A DNA stretch of 64,000 nucleotides from Ruminococcus flavefaciens ATCC 19208 (GCF_000518765.1 NZ_KI912491.1:169939-233938); one strand, 5' to 3'. Counted from the first letter of the stretch, positions 53,664 through 62,000 are shown. The notes: generated by a model not told the origin, from the sequence alone. Numbers and translations are program-made.

Positions 53664-54698
53664 ATGGAGAGATTATCTTCCTTTGCTCAGACAAGTATCG
53701 GTGCTTCACACCTTAGCCATGAGCTTATATGTCAGGACAGCTCTCTCTGCGGCGACTTTGAGAAATATTCATTTGCAGCAGCTGCTGACGGTCACGGAAG
53801 CCTCTGCTATCTGCGTACAGACAGGGGGTCGCGGTTTGCTGTTGAGTGCGCTGCGGAATGTGTAAAGGAGTTTCTGGAAGGGCTTGAAGATGCTGATGAG
53901 ATACTGAAGGATGAGCGTCAGCGCGAGCAGCTTTTTAATCAGCTCTGGCGCAGTATCATTGCACGCTGGCATGACAGTACGGAAAAGGATTACCTTGAAA
54001 ATCCTTTTACCGAGGAGGAGCTTGACCGTATACCCGAAAACTTTGCAGGCTATCGTGCAAGGTACGAAGCAGGGGAATACATAGGCGCTTACGGTACTAC
54101 TCTTGTGTTTGCGGCAGTTACCGAGAATTACGCTTTCGGTGCGCAGATAGGCGACGGAAAGTGCGTGATAATCGACGGCGACAGCAATGTTTATGCTCCT
54201 ATCCCCGAGGATCCGCGCTGTTATGATAACGTTACGACTTCCATGTGTCAGGACGACGCTGCACTTTCGGCAAGATTTTTCTATCTTCCGAAGGGGCTTA
54301 TGCCTGCGGCTGTATTTCTCTGCACGGACGGAGTTGAAAATTCATACTGGAACGAGGAACAGCTTTTCGGCTTCTTCCGCGGACTTGCTCTTACTCTGGT
54401 GGAGAACGGCATGGAAGAGGGAGTGCGTCAGCTTAGTGAATTCCTGCCTGCTATGACACGCAAGGGCAGCGGTGACGATGTTAGCTGTTCGGGTATAATC
54501 AATATGAGGAGACTTTGTGCCTGCTCGGACGGTATACGCGAGGACCTTGCAGCGGCAGTTCCTGTTGTTGATGAGAGTATAAACGATGAGGATATCGTTT
54601 ATGTTGACGAGTCTCAGCCCCAGGTGGTAACAGATGCGGCGGCTGATAATGCAGAAGCTGCTGAAGAACCGACAGATGAGTCTGCAAATGAGCAGTAA
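53664..54698 (+). CDS. PP2C-type Ser/Thr phosphatase paired with the vWA protein
   Basis: 344 residues. PP2C_2-type motifs: ADGHGS (metal), GTTLVFA, IGDGK, CTDGVENS and GSGDDVSCS. An acidic Ala/Glu/Asp-rich tail (about 305-344) is probably disordered. It resembles the phosphatase of the vWA-PP2C-kinase triads, but no kinase gene lies beside it. A terminator follows. Confidence 0.88.
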   Translation: MERLSSFAQTSIGASHLSHELICQDSSLCGDFEKYSFAAAADGHGSLCYLRTDRGSRFAVECAAECVKEFLEGLEDADEILKDERQREQLFNQLWRSIIARWHDSTEKDYLENPFTEEELDRIPENFAGYRARYEAGEYIGAYGTTLVFAAVTENYAFGAQIGDGKCVIIDGDSNVYAPIPEDPRCYDNVTTSMCQDDAALSARFFYLPKGLMPAAVFLCTDGVENSYWNEEQLFGFFRGLALTLVENGMEEGVRQLSEFLPAMTRKGSGDDVSCSGIINMRRLCACSDGIREDLAAAVPVVDESINDEDIVYVDESQPQVVTDAAADNAEAAEEPTDESANEQ

Positions 54699-54712
54699 TA
54701 ATTGATAAGTAT

Positions 54713-54738
54713 GGGCGGATAATATCCGCCCTTTTTTA
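54713..54738 (+). terminator. Terminator after the vWA-PP2C operon
   Basis: GGGCGGATA/TATCCGCCC stem followed by TTTTTTATTT. Confidence 0.9.
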
Positions 54739-54765
54739 TTTGGCTGAGCCAATAGAGTTGAAAAG

Positions 54766-54792
54766 GTGACAAATGTCACTATCTTAGTGACA
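54766..54792. promoter_or_regulatory. Overlapping operator-like palindromes
   Basis: GTGACAAATGTCAC (54766-54779, GTGA-N6-TCAC as in CRP/FNR-family sites) shares its right half with TGTCACTA-TCT-TAGTGACA (54774-54792). Three alternating half-sites thus stand just upstream of the -35 box at 54802. Confidence 0.65.
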
Positions 54793-54801
54793 ATCATCAT
54801 C

Positions 54802-54830
54802 TTGTTATATTTAAATAATAATGGTAATAT
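54802..54830 (+). promoter_or_regulatory. Promoter of the Ig-like secreted protein gene
   Basis: TTGTTA (54802-54807), 17 bp, TAATAT (54825-54830) with TG one base before. The leader is about 95 bases. Confidence 0.7.
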
Positions 54831-54929
54831 AAATACAGATTATTGGTTCGGTTTATTTTTGGGGTGGTAAAAACGTTCAGCGCGCGGAATGTTTTAAGAT
54901 TTCTTATATTTTTTTAGGAGTTTTTTTAT

Positions 54930-56105
54930 ATGAGAGTATTTATGAAAAAAGCAGCGTGTTTACTTTCTTCCGCAGTCCTTTTATGCGGAGCAACAGCTAT
55001 TTCCGCAAGTGCAGCACCTACTACATATAATCCAAATGCCACAAGCAGATCCTCATCAACAACTACAGCATATAATCCAAGTGCAAGCAGCAGACCTTCA
55101 ACTACGACAGAGACAGGACGTTCTTCGGGACGCGTTGGAAGGTATAAGTTTTTCCTTGACTGCGGCAGTTTTGATATTGCAAACGGCGAGTCTAAAACTG
55201 TGACAGTTAAAAAGTCATCAGGCTATACAGTACCCAATAATTCTACTATATCCTATCAGTGGTACCGTGATGACACAGAGATAATCGGTGCAACAGATGT
55301 CTCCTATATAATAAAAACAAAAGGAACATATTATTGCAAGGTAAAGGTAACGACGGCTTATACCATAAGACAAAGAGGCGTACGTGAACGCACAGTCTAT
55401 TCCACCGATGAATTTGATACAGATATAATCACAGCATCTCCTGCACTTAAAATAATAGCACAGCCGACTGATATCTGCTATATTAATGAAAAAACAGGTA
55501 CAGCAACAGTGTCTGTTTATGCTTATGGCGGTCACGGTTCATATACCTATGAGTGGACATACTATGGAAGCAAAATATCGGAAACCAGCAATGTTTTCGG
55601 TGCTACTAAGACGGGTTTTTATGTTTGCACAGTGACCGACGCCAACGGAAATACAGTAACAAGCAAGCCGATAGAAGTAGAATATCCAGATGTAAAGATT
55701 GAGGATTATACGAAGAGCATACTATTTAATTCCGCCTATGGAAAAAAACAGACGAAAAAAATAACCGTAAAAGCTTCAGGCGGTTCAGGTCATTATACTT
55801 ATTTTTTAGAGAAGAAGAATAGCAAAGGCGGCTGGAATGAGATAGCTTATTCTTATGAACCTGAGTTTGAGTTGAAGTATGAGGATATAAATGATAACTA
55901 CGAATACACATGGCATCAGCCCTATTATAGGGACGGTAAGTGGCATTATAGAGGTACTTCGAGTAATACCAATTATTACCGTGTGCATATACGCAGCACA
56001 GGAGAATGGGGCGTAGCGGCTGGCTGTGCTGATACGGGTGAGATCACAGTTATACGTGAAAACGGAGAAGAAGATAGCTTTACTTCGGATTTTTATTATG
56101 ATTAA
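54930..56105 (+). CDS. Secreted Ig-like-domain protein of unknown function
   Basis: 391 residues. Signal peptide (about 1-29), a Ser/Thr/Asn-rich low-complexity linker with repeated TTxYNPxAxSR units, then beta-rich domains with Ig-like TYEWTYYG / GFYVCTVTDANG patterns (about 70-165, 175-250, 255-380). No dockerin, sortase motif or TM. Probably secreted or surface-bound. SD AGGAG. The second Met at 54942 is an alternative start. Confidence 0.75.
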   Translation: MRVFMKKAACLLSSAVLLCGATAISASAAPTTYNPNATSRSSSTTTAYNPSASSRPSTTTETGRSSGRVGRYKFFLDCGSFDIANGESKTVTVKKSSGYTVPNNSTISYQWYRDDTEIIGATDVSYIIKTKGTYYCKVKVTTAYTIRQRGVRERTVYSTDEFDTDIITASPALKIIAQPTDICYINEKTGTATVSVYAYGGHGSYTYEWTYYGSKISETSNVFGATKTGFYVCTVTDANGNTVTSKPIEVEYPDVKIEDYTKSILFNSAYGKKQTKKITVKASGGSGHYTYFLEKKNSKGGWNEIAYSYEPEFELKYEDINDNYEYTWHQPYYRDGKWHYRGTSSNTNYYRVHIRSTGEWGVAAGCADTGEITVIRENGEEDSFTSDFYYD

Positions 56106-56114
56106 TTAAACGTG

Positions 56115-56145
56115 AAAAGGAACTGCAATTGCAGTTCCTTTTTTG
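56115..56145 (+). terminator. Terminator after the Ig-like protein gene
   Basis: AAAAGGAACTGCA/TGCAGTTCCTTTT perfect palindrome with T-run. Confidence 0.92.
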
Positions 56146-56183
56146 TCGCATAATGTCGAAACGAAAAAAATTTGAAAAAGCCC

Positions 56184-56212
56184 TTGACAAATCGGAACAG
56201 ATGTTCTATAAT
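56184..56212 (+). promoter_or_regulatory. Promoter of the sigma-region-4 operon
   Basis: TTGACA (56184-56189), 17 bp, TATAAT (56207-56212), full consensus. Confidence 0.9.
56195..56206. promoter_or_regulatory. LexA/DinR-like box 1, between -35 and -10
   Basis: GAACAGATGTTC fits the Firmicute SOS box core GAACRNRYGTTC at every position. It fills the spacer and abuts the -10 box, so a bound repressor would block the promoter. Confidence 0.75.
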
Positions 56213-56228
56213 ATGATTACAAGGAATA

Positions 56229-56240
56229 GAACATTAGTTC
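56229..56240. promoter_or_regulatory. LexA/DinR-like box 2, downstream of the -10
   Basis: GAACATTAGTTC keeps GAAC-N4-GTTC but the inner bases do not fit the full consensus. Centre 34 bp from box 1. Confidence 0.55.
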
Positions 56241-56314
56241 GCAAGCTATCTTATCAAGGGTGCAGCAATATGCTGCTCGTGCGCTCTTTTATTTATTATT
56301 AGGGGGCGAATACT

Positions 56315-56548
56315 ATGACTAAGCTTATCAACGATTACACCAAGAGCTGTTTTATGGTGAAACAGCGTATCTCCGAGCTTACCGAAATGCGAAATACTCT
56401 CATCGAAAGCGGTGACGAACTGAAAGTCAGGGAGCTTGACCTTGACCGCCGCATACATCTGCTCTATATCGAGCACGGAGAGATGCAGGAGGTGATCTCT
56501 CATCTTACCGCGTATAAGAGGAGGCGTGAAGGCTTTGTCGAAACGTAA
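56315..56548 (+). CDS. Small helical protein in the LexA-box operon
   Basis: 77 residues, predicted almost wholly helical or coiled coil (heptad-like MVKQRISELTEMRNTLIES). Start ATG with AGGGGG 9 bases upstream. Overlaps the next gene by 14 to 23 bases. May partner the sigma-like protein. Family not recognised. A GCAGCA/TGCTGC hairpin followed by CTTTTATTT lies in the leader (56262-56290). Confidence 0.75.
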   Translation: MTKLINDYTKSCFMVKQRISELTEMRNTLIESGDELKVRELDLDRRIHLLYIEHGEMQEVISHLTAYKRRREGFVET

Positions 56549-56834
56549 CTCTTATACCGATACTTTCACGGGCGAGGCTGATAAGGGGATCAGAATGATA
56601 CTGGGCTGTGATAACGATGAGGAGGGAAATGCACAGAGACTGCGGCGAGTACTGTTAAAAGTTATTAATAATGAGCTTACCCCGAGACAAAAAGAGATAA
56701 TTATGCTATACTATTTTAAGGACACTGATATCGTTTCTATCAGCAAAAGGCTTGGAGTGTCGCCGCAGGCTGTTTCCGCGGTGATGTCCCGTGCCAGAAT
56801 GAGAATGTTCAGGATACTGCAATACTACATCTGA
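56535..56834 (+). CDS. Sigma-70 region-4-like HTH protein
   Basis: About 99 residues. The C-terminal half (NELTPRQKEIIMLYYFKDTDIVSISKRLGVSPQAVSAVMSRAR region) is a sigma region 4 HTH; no region 2 is present, so it cannot work as a full sigma factor. TTG 56535 is 10 bases after AGAGGAGG and is preferred; GTG 56526 is too close to that SD. It may bind DNA or modulate RNA polymerase. The decarboxylase gene follows after 10 bases. Confidence 0.78.
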   Translation: MSKRNSYTDTFTGEADKGIRMILGCDNDEEGNAQRLRRVLLKVINNELTPRQKEIIMLYYFKDTDIVSISKRLGVSPQAVSAVMSRARMRMFRILQYYI

Positions 56835-56844
56835 GGAGGGGACT

Positions 56845-58176
56845 ATGGATACACCTTTGTATGACTTTCTTGTGAAATATGCTTCGTCGGGGACTCTTCG
56901 CGCTCATATGCCCGGGCATAAGGGAAAAGCTCCTGTAAAGGAGCTTGATTGGCTGTATTCACTTGATATAACAGAGATAAAGGGGGCGGACAGCCTTTTT
57001 GAGGCTGATGGCATAATCGCCGAGAGCGAGAGAAATACCGCGAAGCTGTACGGAAGTGCGGCTACTGCTTTTTCGGCAGGTGGCTCGACTTTGTGCATAC
57101 AGGCTATGCTGGCTATAATGAAAACCGAGGGGCGGAGAATTATCGCAGCAAGGAATGTTCATCGTGCTTTCCTCAATGCGGCTGCGCTTTTAGGACTTGA
57201 TGTAACGTGGATTATGCCGCAGTACAGCGGCGGTATCCTGTCAGGCGAGCTTCAGCTCGCTGACGTGGAGGCGGCTTTAGCCGCCGACCACACGCCAGCC
57301 TGTGTTTATGTGACATCACCCGATTATACGGGCAGGCTGGCGGATACCGCCGCTTTGGCGGAGCTTTGTCACCACTATGGAGCTAAGCTCCTTGTGGACA
57401 ATGCTCACGGTGCGCATCTTGCCTTTTTGGGGAAAAATCTTCACCCCATAGCTCTCGGAGCTGATCTGTGCTGTGACTCGGCGCATAAGATGCTTCCTGC
57501 ATTGACGGGAGCGGCTTTTCTGCATACCTCATGCAGGGAATATGCGCCTTTACTGAAACAGGCGATGAGCTTTTTCGGCTCCACAAGTCCGTCTTATCTT
57601 ATTATGGCATCTCTGGACCTGTGCAACCGTTACATTGTCGACAGCATACGTGATGATATTACTGCGGCTTTGCCGCAGATAATCGCGCTGAGAGAAAGCT
57701 TCAGCGGAAGGCTTATATTTTCTGAGGGAGAGCCTTTTCACATAACTGTGAAAGCCGCTGAAAGCGGCTACAACGGTACAGAGCTTGCGGAGCTCCTTCG
57801 CGGCGTAGGCGTTGAATGTGAATATGCCGACAGTGAGCTTGTGGTGCTTCTCATGTCGCCTTTTTCTTCCGACCTTGATTTTGTGCGGCTTCGCGCCGCG
57901 CTTGAGAGCGCGGTGGCGGGAGCTTCACGGAAAGAATGCGCGAAACCGATAATTGAGCCGAAGCTCCCGCAGATGGCTCTCGCCATCAGCGAAGCCGCAT
58001 TCGCACCGCCTGAGGAAATACCTGTTGAAAAGGCAGAGGGACGCATCTGCGCGTCGGTGAAAGTACCCTGCCCGCCTGCGATACCAATAGCTGTAAGCGG
58101 AGAGATAATTGACCGCAGCTGCATAGAGCTTTTCAGAGCTTACGGGATAAAGACTGTACTTGTTGTGAAAAAATAG
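56845..58176 (+). CDS. Orn/Lys/Arg decarboxylase-family PLP enzyme (YaaO-like)
   Basis: 443 residues. Begins with the family HMPGHKGK motif; GADSLFEADGII and the PLP lysine in DSAHKMLPALTG are diagnostic. A C-terminal decarboxylase domain has PCPPAIPI. It resembles the short clostridial and Bacillus enzymes acting on arginine or lysine. Position suggests co-transcription with the sigma-like gene. Substrate uncertain. Confidence 0.9.
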   Translation: MDTPLYDFLVKYASSGTLRAHMPGHKGKAPVKELDWLYSLDITEIKGADSLFEADGIIAESERNTAKLYGSAATAFSAGGSTLCIQAMLAIMKTEGRRIIAARNVHRAFLNAAALLGLDVTWIMPQYSGGILSGELQLADVEAALAADHTPACVYVTSPDYTGRLADTAALAELCHHYGAKLLVDNAHGAHLAFLGKNLHPIALGADLCCDSAHKMLPALTGAAFLHTSCREYAPLLKQAMSFFGSTSPSYLIMASLDLCNRYIVDSIRDDITAALPQIIALRESFSGRLIFSEGEPFHITVKAAESGYNGTELAELLRGVGVECEYADSELVVLLMSPFSSDLDFVRLRAALESAVAGASRKECAKPIIEPKLPQMALAISEAAFAPPEEIPVEKAEGRICASVKVPCPPAIPIAVSGEIIDRSCIELFRAYGIKTVLVVKK

Positions 58177-58185
58177 GTAGGACTA

Positions 58186-58214
58186 TTGCAATTTTGAATG
58201 ATATGTGTTAAAAT
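58186..58214 (+). promoter_or_regulatory. Promoter of the DUF1292 gene
   Basis: TTGCAA (58186-58191), 17 bp, TAAAAT (58209-58214). Confidence 0.72.
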
Positions 58215-58244
58215 GAGGTATATTATTTATGCGGAGGTGTCTGT

Positions 58245-58556
58245 ATGAGCGACATGAACGAAAAAGATTTCGATGAGCTTGAAGAAGAGGAAGCAGCAGA
58301 AAACTATATCACGCTCACCGATGATGACGGTAACGAGGTATCATTTGAGATAATCGGTACTGTTGAATATAAAGAGCATCTTTATGCTGTACTTCTTCCT
58401 TTTGACGATGAGGACGATGAGGTAGTCATTCTTGAAGTTATTCCGGGAGAGACTCCGGAAGAGGACGATTTTGTGTCAGTTGATGATGACAAGCTTCTCG
58501 GAGAGGTGTTCGAGGAATTCAAGAAAAACTACGACGGCGAATATGAATTTGAATAA
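58245..58556 (+). CDS. DUF1292 (YrzB-like) protein
   Basis: 103 very acidic residues. The DUF1292 pattern ITLTDDDGNEVSFEIIGTVEY followed by YAVLLPFD is clear. Function unknown across the family. SD GGAGG. Usually near the mutS2/ruvX region in Firmicutes, but alone here. Confidence 0.9.
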   Translation: MSDMNEKDFDELEEEEAAENYITLTDDDGNEVSFEIIGTVEYKEHLYAVLLPFDDEDDEVVILEVIPGETPEEDDFVSVDDDKLLGEVFEEFKKNYDGEYEFE

Positions 58557-58593
58557 GCTTCATTATGTCATTATTCTTTTATAAGAAAATAAG

Positions 58594-58622
58594 AAAGGAC
58601 GGATATTATCCGTCCTTTTTTC
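58594..58622. terminator. Bidirectional terminator
   Basis: AAAGGACGGATA/TATCCGTCCTTT stem with T-run. It serves the DUF1292 gene (+) and fbp (-), whose stop is at 58630. Confidence 0.9.
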
Positions 58623-58629
58623 GTCAGAG

Positions 58630-60546
58630 TTATTTGATAGCACCTGCTTTATATGCTTCAAGGAGCTGACGCAGGTCGTTTATTTTGTCAACTATCTCCT
58701 CGCCTTTGTCGGTATCGGAGATGTTAGCGCGTCTGTCCAGTTTCTCAACAAGGTGTATCGTAGGAGTATTGCCGCTTTCACCTGCCACAAAGGGCTTGTG
58801 CTCGGCAAGATTGAGGCTGTGAGAGTCGTATATGAGCGTATAGCCTGCGATACCTGTAGTTGACTGATAAGCCTTTGATATACCGCCGTCTATGACGAAA
58901 AGCTTTCCGTTTGCTTTTACGGGACTTTCTCCGTTCTTTATTTTTACGGGAACATGACCGTTGATGATATGACCTTTTTCGGCATCAAGTCCGAATAATT
59001 CAAGCAGAGACATACATATTTCTGCACTTTCGGAGAAAGTATAGTAAGCGTTGTAATTTTCGGTATGCAAGGTCTTATCCGCAAGGAGTCCACGCTCGAA
59101 GAAAGCCATTTTATCCTTTCCGTAAAGAGGGGACTTTGCTCCGCACCAGAGATACCACATATAGTCACTGGCAAAATCCTTATCAGAACCGTTGCCGAAG
59201 TATGCCTGATTTACCAGCTCTCCCAGCTTGTCGAGGAGTGCTTTGCCTGAATACTTCTGACCGCTTATGTTTACACTTTGAAGCTCGCCGCTTTCGTCCA
59301 TAGGTATGCAGCCGTGGAAGAGGAGATTATTGTTGCAGGTCTTGTACATTGCGCCCTTTGCATAAATGAAGCGGATATGACGCTGTAATTTCTCGCTGTG
59401 CCTGAATGAAGCACCAAGGACTTTCATAAGCTCTGCTTCACCCTCAGAGAGTTCAAGAGGAGATTCAGGGTCAACAGTAGGGAAGCTCCTGTCAAGGAGC
59501 TCATGCACCTTTCCGTTTATAGTGACCGTGCCGTTTCTGAAATCCGCTCTGCCGAACAGATCACGCTCCTGCATTTCCCACTCGGGGTGCTTGGCAATGA
59601 GCTGACCTTCAAGCTTCATCTGTATAACGGTTATAGCCTTGTGCATTTTCGCAGCAAGGTCAAGGTCAACGGGGTCGTAGATATTATCATCGAGAGTGCT
59701 GGGAGTATAGCGTTTGCAATCGTCATCTGCGTATGTCTCGCCTGCAAATACGGCAAGTGCGCGGAGATTGAGCCCGTAACCGTCCTCGAGCACATCGAAA
59801 TTGTTATAGCGCATGGCTATGCGGATAACATTTGCGATAAGTGCGGGATTTCCTGCTGCTGCTCCCATCCATGAGATATCGTGGTTGCCCCACTGTATGT
59901 CAACATCGTGCATCTTCATAAGCTCGTCGAGGATAATATCCGCACGGGGACCTCTGTCGAAGATATCGCCTATGATATGGAGCCTGTCTATACTTACGGA
60001 CTGTATGAGTCTGCAAAGTGAGATTATGAAGGTCTCGGCAATGCCTGTGCTTATGATAGCACTGATTATCTCATCGTAATAGTAGTCCTTGTTTACATCA
60101 TCGGTAACGTTGAGAAGCTCGTCAAGTATGTACACCATATCGCTTGGTATGCGCTTTCTGATACGTGAACGTGTATACTTTGCGGAAACAGCTTCACATA
60201 CAAGTATGAGCCTGTAGATGCTGAGCCTTTTCCATTCGTCGGACATCTCGCCGCTGTTTGTAAGTCGGGTTATTTCCTTCTCGGGGTAGTATATGAGCTC
60301 CGCAAGCTGCTCGCGGTCACGGGCGGAAACAGTCTTGCCGAGTACAAGGTCTATTTTTATCTTTATCATTCCTGAAGCGCTTCTCAGCATATGCAGAAAG
60401 GCTTCATATTCGCCGTGCATATCGCTGAAAAAGTATTCCGTCCCCTTTGGGAGACTGCGTATAGCCGACAGGTTTATTATCTCACTGGCAGCACTTTCTA
60501 TAGTGGGGTACTCCTTTGCAAGAAGTCTGAGATATTTTATATCCAT
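58630..60546 (-). CDS. fbp: Class III fructose-1,6-bisphosphatase
   Basis: 638 residues, the Firmicute-specific large form with a metallophosphatase core: SDMHGEYEAF, GDIFDRGP, WGNHDISWMGA and NGHVPVK. Gluconeogenic enzyme hydrolysing FBP to F6P. It lies 13 bases after fruK, whose product makes FBP from fructose-1-phosphate. No promoter seen between the two. Confidence 0.96.
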   Translation of the reverse strand: MDIKYLRLLAKEYPTIESAASEIINLSAIRSLPKGTEYFFSDMHGEYEAFLHMLRSASGMIKIKIDLVLGKTVSARDREQLAELIYYPEKEITRLTNSGEMSDEWKRLSIYRLILVCEAVSAKYTRSRIRKRIPSDMVYILDELLNVTDDVNKDYYYDEIISAIISTGIAETFIISLCRLIQSVSIDRLHIIGDIFDRGPRADIILDELMKMHDVDIQWGNHDISWMGAAAGNPALIANVIRIAMRYNNFDVLEDGYGLNLRALAVFAGETYADDDCKRYTPSTLDDNIYDPVDLDLAAKMHKAITVIQMKLEGQLIAKHPEWEMQERDLFGRADFRNGTVTINGKVHELLDRSFPTVDPESPLELSEGEAELMKVLGASFRHSEKLQRHIRFIYAKGAMYKTCNNNLLFHGCIPMDESGELQSVNISGQKYSGKALLDKLGELVNQAYFGNGSDKDFASDYMWYLWCGAKSPLYGKDKMAFFERGLLADKTLHTENYNAYYTFSESAEICMSLLELFGLDAEKGHIINGHVPVKIKNGESPVKANGKLFVIDGGISKAYQSTTGIAGYTLIYDSHSLNLAEHKPFVAGESGNTPTIHLVEKLDRRANISDTDKGEEIVDKINDLRQLLEAYKAGAIK

Positions 60547-60559
60547 AGGTGCCCTCCCT

Positions 60560-61459
60560 TCAGAGTTGTTCCATAAGCTTGTCTATGAGTTCTTTCTTTG
60601 CAAGTCCGTCGGAGAAAGCTGTTGCACCTCCGCAGGCTGTGCCGAGTTTCAGGGCGTAGTCGTAATTCTCACCGTCAAAGCCTGCAATAAAGCCTGCAAG
60701 CATTGAGTCGCCTGCACCTACGGAATTTTTTACCGTACCCGTACAGGCTCCGCATTTATAGAGCTTTCCTCTCTCGTCAAGAAGTACAGCGCCCTTTTCA
60801 GCCATTGAAACAAGCACATTTCCTGCGCCCATAGCCTGAAGCTTTACGGCGTGTTCGACTATCTCATCGTAAGTCGTGATATTTATGCCGAATATCTCAC
60901 TGAGCTCGAAATTATTAGGCTTGATGAGAAAAGGACGGTATTTCAGTATGCTTGTAAGGAGTCCCTTTGCTGTGTCGGCAACTACTCTTATATCACGGTC
61001 GGACAGCCTTGAAAGTATCCTTTCGTATATATCGTCGGGAAGACTGTTTGGGATACTTCCTGCAAGAACGAGGGTATCGCCGTTTTGTATCCCGTCGAGC
61101 TTTTCCATGAGCTCATCTATGTATTTACTGTCGATATGCGGACCCTGTCCGTTAATTTCGGTCTCTTCATCGGCTTTTATCTTGACGTTGATACGGGAAT
61201 TGCCGCTTTTCAGTTTTACGAAGTCAGCATCTATGCCCATTCCCTTTACGCCCTGCTCTATAGCTTCGCCTGTAAAGCCTGCAATAAATCCCAGTGCCTT
61301 GCTTTTTACACCGAGTTCGGCAAGTACAGCAGATACATTTATGCCTTTGCCGCCGAAGAATATCTCCTCGGACTCGGAACGGTTTACGCAGCCCGTCTGT
61401 ATTCGGTCGGTGTGCAATACGTAATCTATTGCGGGATTGAATGTGACCGTGTATATCAT
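60560..61459 (-). CDS. fruK: 1-phosphofructokinase (PfkB family)
   Basis: 299 residues. PfkB motifs: N-terminal GGKGINVSAVLAELG and C-terminal SVGAGDSMLAGF with the catalytic Asp. It converts fructose-1-phosphate to FBP; a tagatose-6-phosphate kinase is the alternative. It has no adjacent PTS transporter or regulator. First gene of a two-gene operon with fbp. The terminator of tRNA-Leu lies just upstream, so fruK may depend on its own weak promoter, which I could not place. Confidence 0.88.
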   Translation of the reverse strand: MIYTVTFNPAIDYVLHTDRIQTGCVNRSESEEIFFGGKGINVSAVLAELGVKSKALGFIAGFTGEAIEQGVKGMGIDADFVKLKSGNSRINVKIKADEETEINGQGPHIDSKYIDELMEKLDGIQNGDTLVLAGSIPNSLPDDIYERILSRLSDRDIRVVADTAKGLLTSILKYRPFLIKPNNFELSEIFGINITTYDEIVEHAVKLQAMGAGNVLVSMAEKGAVLLDERGKLYKCGACTGTVKNSVGAGDSMLAGFIAGFDGENYDYALKLGTACGGATAFSDGLAKKELIDKLMEQL

Positions 61460-61495
61460 TTTTAAGACTCCTTTTTATTTCGGATCTGAGTTCGT

Positions 61496-61536
61496 ATTAA
61501 AAAGAAAGAAGCGTTTACCATTGGTAAACGCTTCTT
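61496..61536 (-). terminator. Terminator of tRNA-Leu
   Basis: AAGAAGCGTTTACC / GGTAAACGCTTCTT stem, followed on the minus strand by TCTTTTTAAT. Confidence 0.9.
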
Positions 61537-61621
61537 TGGTGCGAGTAATGGGACTTGAACCCATACGTCTCTCGACACACGCCCCTCAAACGTGCCTGTC
61601 TGCCTATTCCAGCACACTCGC
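61537..61621 (-). tRNA. tRNA-Leu (anticodon GAG), CCA encoded
   Basis: Acceptor GCGAGTG pairs with TACTCGC. The anticodon stem CACGT/GCGTG encloses TTGAGGG, giving GAG. A long variable arm (class II) and GGTTCAAGTCC T-arm are present. CCA is encoded at 61537-61539. Confidence 0.95.
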
Positions 61622-61647
61622 ATTGCCCGTCTCTCGACTGCTTTAAT

Positions 61648-61676
61648 ATTATACCAGATAAAAAACGGTTTGTCAA
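61648..61676 (-). promoter_or_regulatory. Promoter of tRNA-Leu
   Basis: Minus strand TTGACA (61671-61676), 17 bp, TATAAT (61648-61653). Confidence 0.9.
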
Positions 61677-61761
61677 TACCTTTTTTCAAAAAAATCTAAA
61701 AATTTTTTCAGAGCAGAAATCAAGCAATTTATGTTAATAAAAAAAATAAAATATATGCCTA

Positions 61762-61790
61762 TTGACTTTTGTGAGCAGGTGTTGTATAAT
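61762..61790 (+). promoter_or_regulatory. Promoter of tRNA-Thr
   Basis: TTGACT (61762-61767), 17 bp, TATAAT (61785-61790). Confidence 0.88.
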
Positions 61791-61803
61791 ATTAACTGTT
61801 GAT

Positions 61804-61879
61804 GCTGATGTGGCACAGTCGGTAGCGCAACGCCTTGGTAAGGCGTAGGTCGTCGGTTCAAGTCCGATCATCAGCTCCA
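61804..61879 (+). tRNA. tRNA-Thr (anticodon GGT), CCA encoded
   Basis: Acceptor GCTGATG/CATCAGC, anticodon stem ACGCC/GGCGT with loop TTGGTAA, T-arm GGTTCAAGTCC, and encoded CCA. 76 bases including CCA. Confidence 0.96.
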
Positions 61880-61884
61880 GAAAC

Positions 61885-61915
61885 GCCCGTCACTAATGTG
61901 ACGGGCTTATTTTAT
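61885..61915 (+). terminator. Terminator of tRNA-Thr
   Basis: GCCCGTCAC-TAAT-GTGACGGGC followed by TTATTTTAT. Confidence 0.88.
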
Positions 61916-62000
61916 AATGAATAGTGAATAATGTATAAATCATAATATTATTATCGTGCGTTTCTGTATTATTATTTATTTACTATTCACTATTCATTAT
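61914..62000. repeat. AT-rich inverted-repeat element
   Basis: ATAATGAATAGTGAATA (about 61914-61930) is matched by its reverse complement at 61984-62000, with about 53 AT-rich bases between. MITE-like in form; no transposase seen. Further TATTCATT-type repeats follow. Confidence 0.6.
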
